Positions 62,941-64,000 of a stretch of 64,000 bases of DNA are shown here, one piece after another. Source of the DNA: Ardenticatenales bacterium. Lineage in GTDB: Bacteria; Chloroflexota; Anaerolineae; Promineifilales; Promineifilaceae. Location of the stretch: assembly GCA_020634515.1 (NCBI GenBank), contig JACKBL010000003.1, positions 664,557 to 728,556 on the forward strand, written 5' to 3'. Made by a program: the position numbers and the translations under genes. The notes beneath the pieces are model-generated. The model had not been told where the DNA came from and did not search any database. It saw only the letters and a program-made list of their open reading frames with translations. Each line of letters begins with the position of its first letter. Position 1 is the first letter of the stretch.

Positions 62941-64000
62941 ATGTTCAAGCGATTGATTCTCTTACTGCTGGAATTTGGCGCGGGGCTGGCGGGAAACCTG
63001 CTGGCGGCGGCGATACAGCAAGATGCGTGGGACAACCTGTTTACGCCGACGCGGCTGGCGGCCACCGTAGGCGGGGCGGCAATAGGGCTACTGCTGCTGG
63101 CGTTGCTGGAGAGCGAGCGCAGCCTGGCCTGGAACTGGCGCTGGCATCGCTACTGGTACTTGCGCGGGCTGGCGCGAAACCCGGACCTGCACCGCTGGCA
63201 GGTGGACTTCGCTCGCCTGAAACTGGTCAGCGGCCGCCAGGCCGTGGTGACAGCGGAGTTATTGGCTGATGGGGAACGCCGGGACATGGTGATGCTGCTG
63301 CAAGAGTTTGTTTTGCGGCGCCAGGCGGAAAGTCGCGCGGTGTTGGTATTGGGGGAGCCGGGCGCGGGCAAGACCACGGGGCTGGAGCGGCTGACGTGGG
63401 AATTGGCGCGGCAAGGGGCGCGCCGCCTCGGCTGGAACTGGCCTGTTCCCGTGCTGCTGCCTCTGGGGCGTTATCAAGAAGGAAGTCTCACCGATTTCGC
63501 CGCGCAGCAAATGCGCACCGCCGTGGGTGGGCGCAGCGGCAAGGTCTTGAGCCAGGGTTTGGAGACATTGTTGGAGGCGGGGCGCATCGTTTTGTTGTGC
63601 GATGCTTTGGACGAAGCGTTGGGCGCGCGGCGTGACCTGGTGCTGGCGGAAATAGACCGCCTGTTGCGCAGCCAGGCGTACGCGGCGGTGCGGTTGGCGC
63701 TGACGGCGCGCACGCGGGAGGAGCCGGGGAGCAAGCTGCGCGACCTGCCTGTTTTCACCATCCAGGATTTGAGCGACGAGGCGGTGGCCGTTTTCGTGCG
63801 TGTCTATCGCCAGGAAGGGCACGACGAAGCGGACGTGCTGGCGCGTCTGCGGAAGTTTGGCTTGCTGGAGCCAGGCGGCCTGGGGCGAAATCCCTTCTGG
63901 CTGAAACTGGTGGTGCAGAGCGGCGCTTTCCAGGGGCGCAAAGGGCAGATTTTGCGCCAGGCCGTGGCGGACCTGCTGGCGCGGGAGTGGCAAAAGCCGG
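62941..64000 (+). CDS. Membrane-anchored NACHT NTPase, N-terminal part (runs off the window)
   Basis: 353 codons open to the window edge from the ATG at 62941. Two hydrophobic helices (about 3-25 and 42-60) precede a basic/aromatic linker and a NACHT-type NTPase: VLVLGEPGAGKTTGLERLTWEL with Walker A at about 139-147, PVPVLLPLGRYQEGSL, and IVLLCDALDEAL (Walker B, about 216-227), then RLALTARTREEPGS. The order, including DALDE, fits NACHT STAND ATPases, which act as switches in signalling and phage defence. The sensor or repeat part is beyond the window. Confidence 0.9.
   Translation, partial: MFKRLILLLLEFGAGLAGNLLAAAIQQDAWDNLFTPTRLAATVGGAAIGLLLLALLESERSLAWNWRWHRYWYLRGLARNPDLHRWQVDFARLKLVSGRQAVVTAELLADGERRDMVMLLQEFVLRRQAESRAVLVLGEPGAGKTTGLERLTWELARQGARRLGWNWPVPVLLPLGRYQEGSLTDFAAQQMRTAVGGRSGKVLSQGLETLLEAGRIVLLCDALDEALGARRDLVLAEIDRLLRSQAYAAVRLALTARTREEPGSKLRDLPVFTIQDLSDEAVAVFVRVYRQEGHDEADVLARLRKFGLLEPGGLGRNPFWLKLVVQSGAFQGRKGQILRQAVADLLAREWQKP

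Noticed and set aside
1..64000. rRNA, tRNA or riboswitch genes
   Set aside because: No stretch with the expected conserved cores was seen on either strand; weak cloverleaf-like candidates would need a covariance-model search.

Overview
The window looks like GC-rich chromosomal DNA of a Chloroflexota bacterium (an Anaerolineae/Ardenticatenia-type filament is my best guess). This is inferred from the gene set: very large GT39 and PTPS-related membrane proteins, TolB-like propellers, proline/threonine-rich lipoproteins, DUF433 and DUF2442 accessory genes, and NACHT/AAA giants. No rRNA or tRNA gene was seen, so the placement is tentative.

Layout. 0-5 kb: start of a hydantoinase A gene, a UPF0718 permease/UPF0703 pair with His-rich loops, and two tandemly duplicated membrane-anchored propeller proteins. 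5-10.6 kb: a PfaD-type enoyl reductase, then a stack of mobile DNA (an IS1634-type element with target duplication, an ISL3 transposase remnant carrying two non-autonomous elements) and an AT-richer SnoaL/HxlR pair. 10.7-22.2 kb: cell-surface glycan genes (a GT39 protein and two giant PTPS-related membrane proteins sharing an extracytoplasmic repeat domain) around a short-chain dehydrogenase and a patatin. 22.3-33.8 kb: a three-gene module with a small beta-repeat protein, a 2576-residue propeller/HEAT-like/AAA protein and a 1032-residue membrane-anchored P-loop protein. 33.8-36.5 kb: thioesterase, ChlI-type ATPase, a membrane protein and acyl carrier protein. 36.8-42.2 kb: a glycosidase-like/O-antigen-ligase fusion, a G5/propeller lipoprotein and a DUF2267 protein. 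42.4-49.1 kb: ribosomal protein L25, a GT39 protein, a spermidine-synthase-like protein, a TIGR01906 protein and a second dehydrogenase. 49.1-62 kb: M23 peptidase, FtcD fusion, MsrP/MsrQ, secreted and lipoproteins, a lytic transglycosylase, a UPF0173 hydrolase, an M28 peptidase and a slipin. 62-64 kb: a DUF433 gene, a DUF2442 gene broken by a 109-bp element, and the start of a membrane-anchored NACHT ATPase.

The most striking signal is not a gene. The octamer palindrome TGCCGGCA occurs about 80 times (about two expected), inside genes on both strands. At many copies local strand composition flips abruptly: the DNA before it is G-rich and the DNA after it C-rich on the same strand. This gives a sawtooth GC skew centred on the motif. 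A 6.5-kb stretch holding most of pfaD, the IS elements and the HxlR pair lacks the motif. The second candidate is the 11-kb NTPase module, which resembles a sensor plus membrane effector but matches no system I can name.

The window is also dense in small dispersed repeats: a 109-bp element with 7-bp target duplications, a 93-bp element with a 10-bp duplication, a ~95-bp two-hairpin repeat in three copies, a ~30-bp palindrome in five copies, and CTTCCCGGAAG hairpins including a 68-bp triplication.
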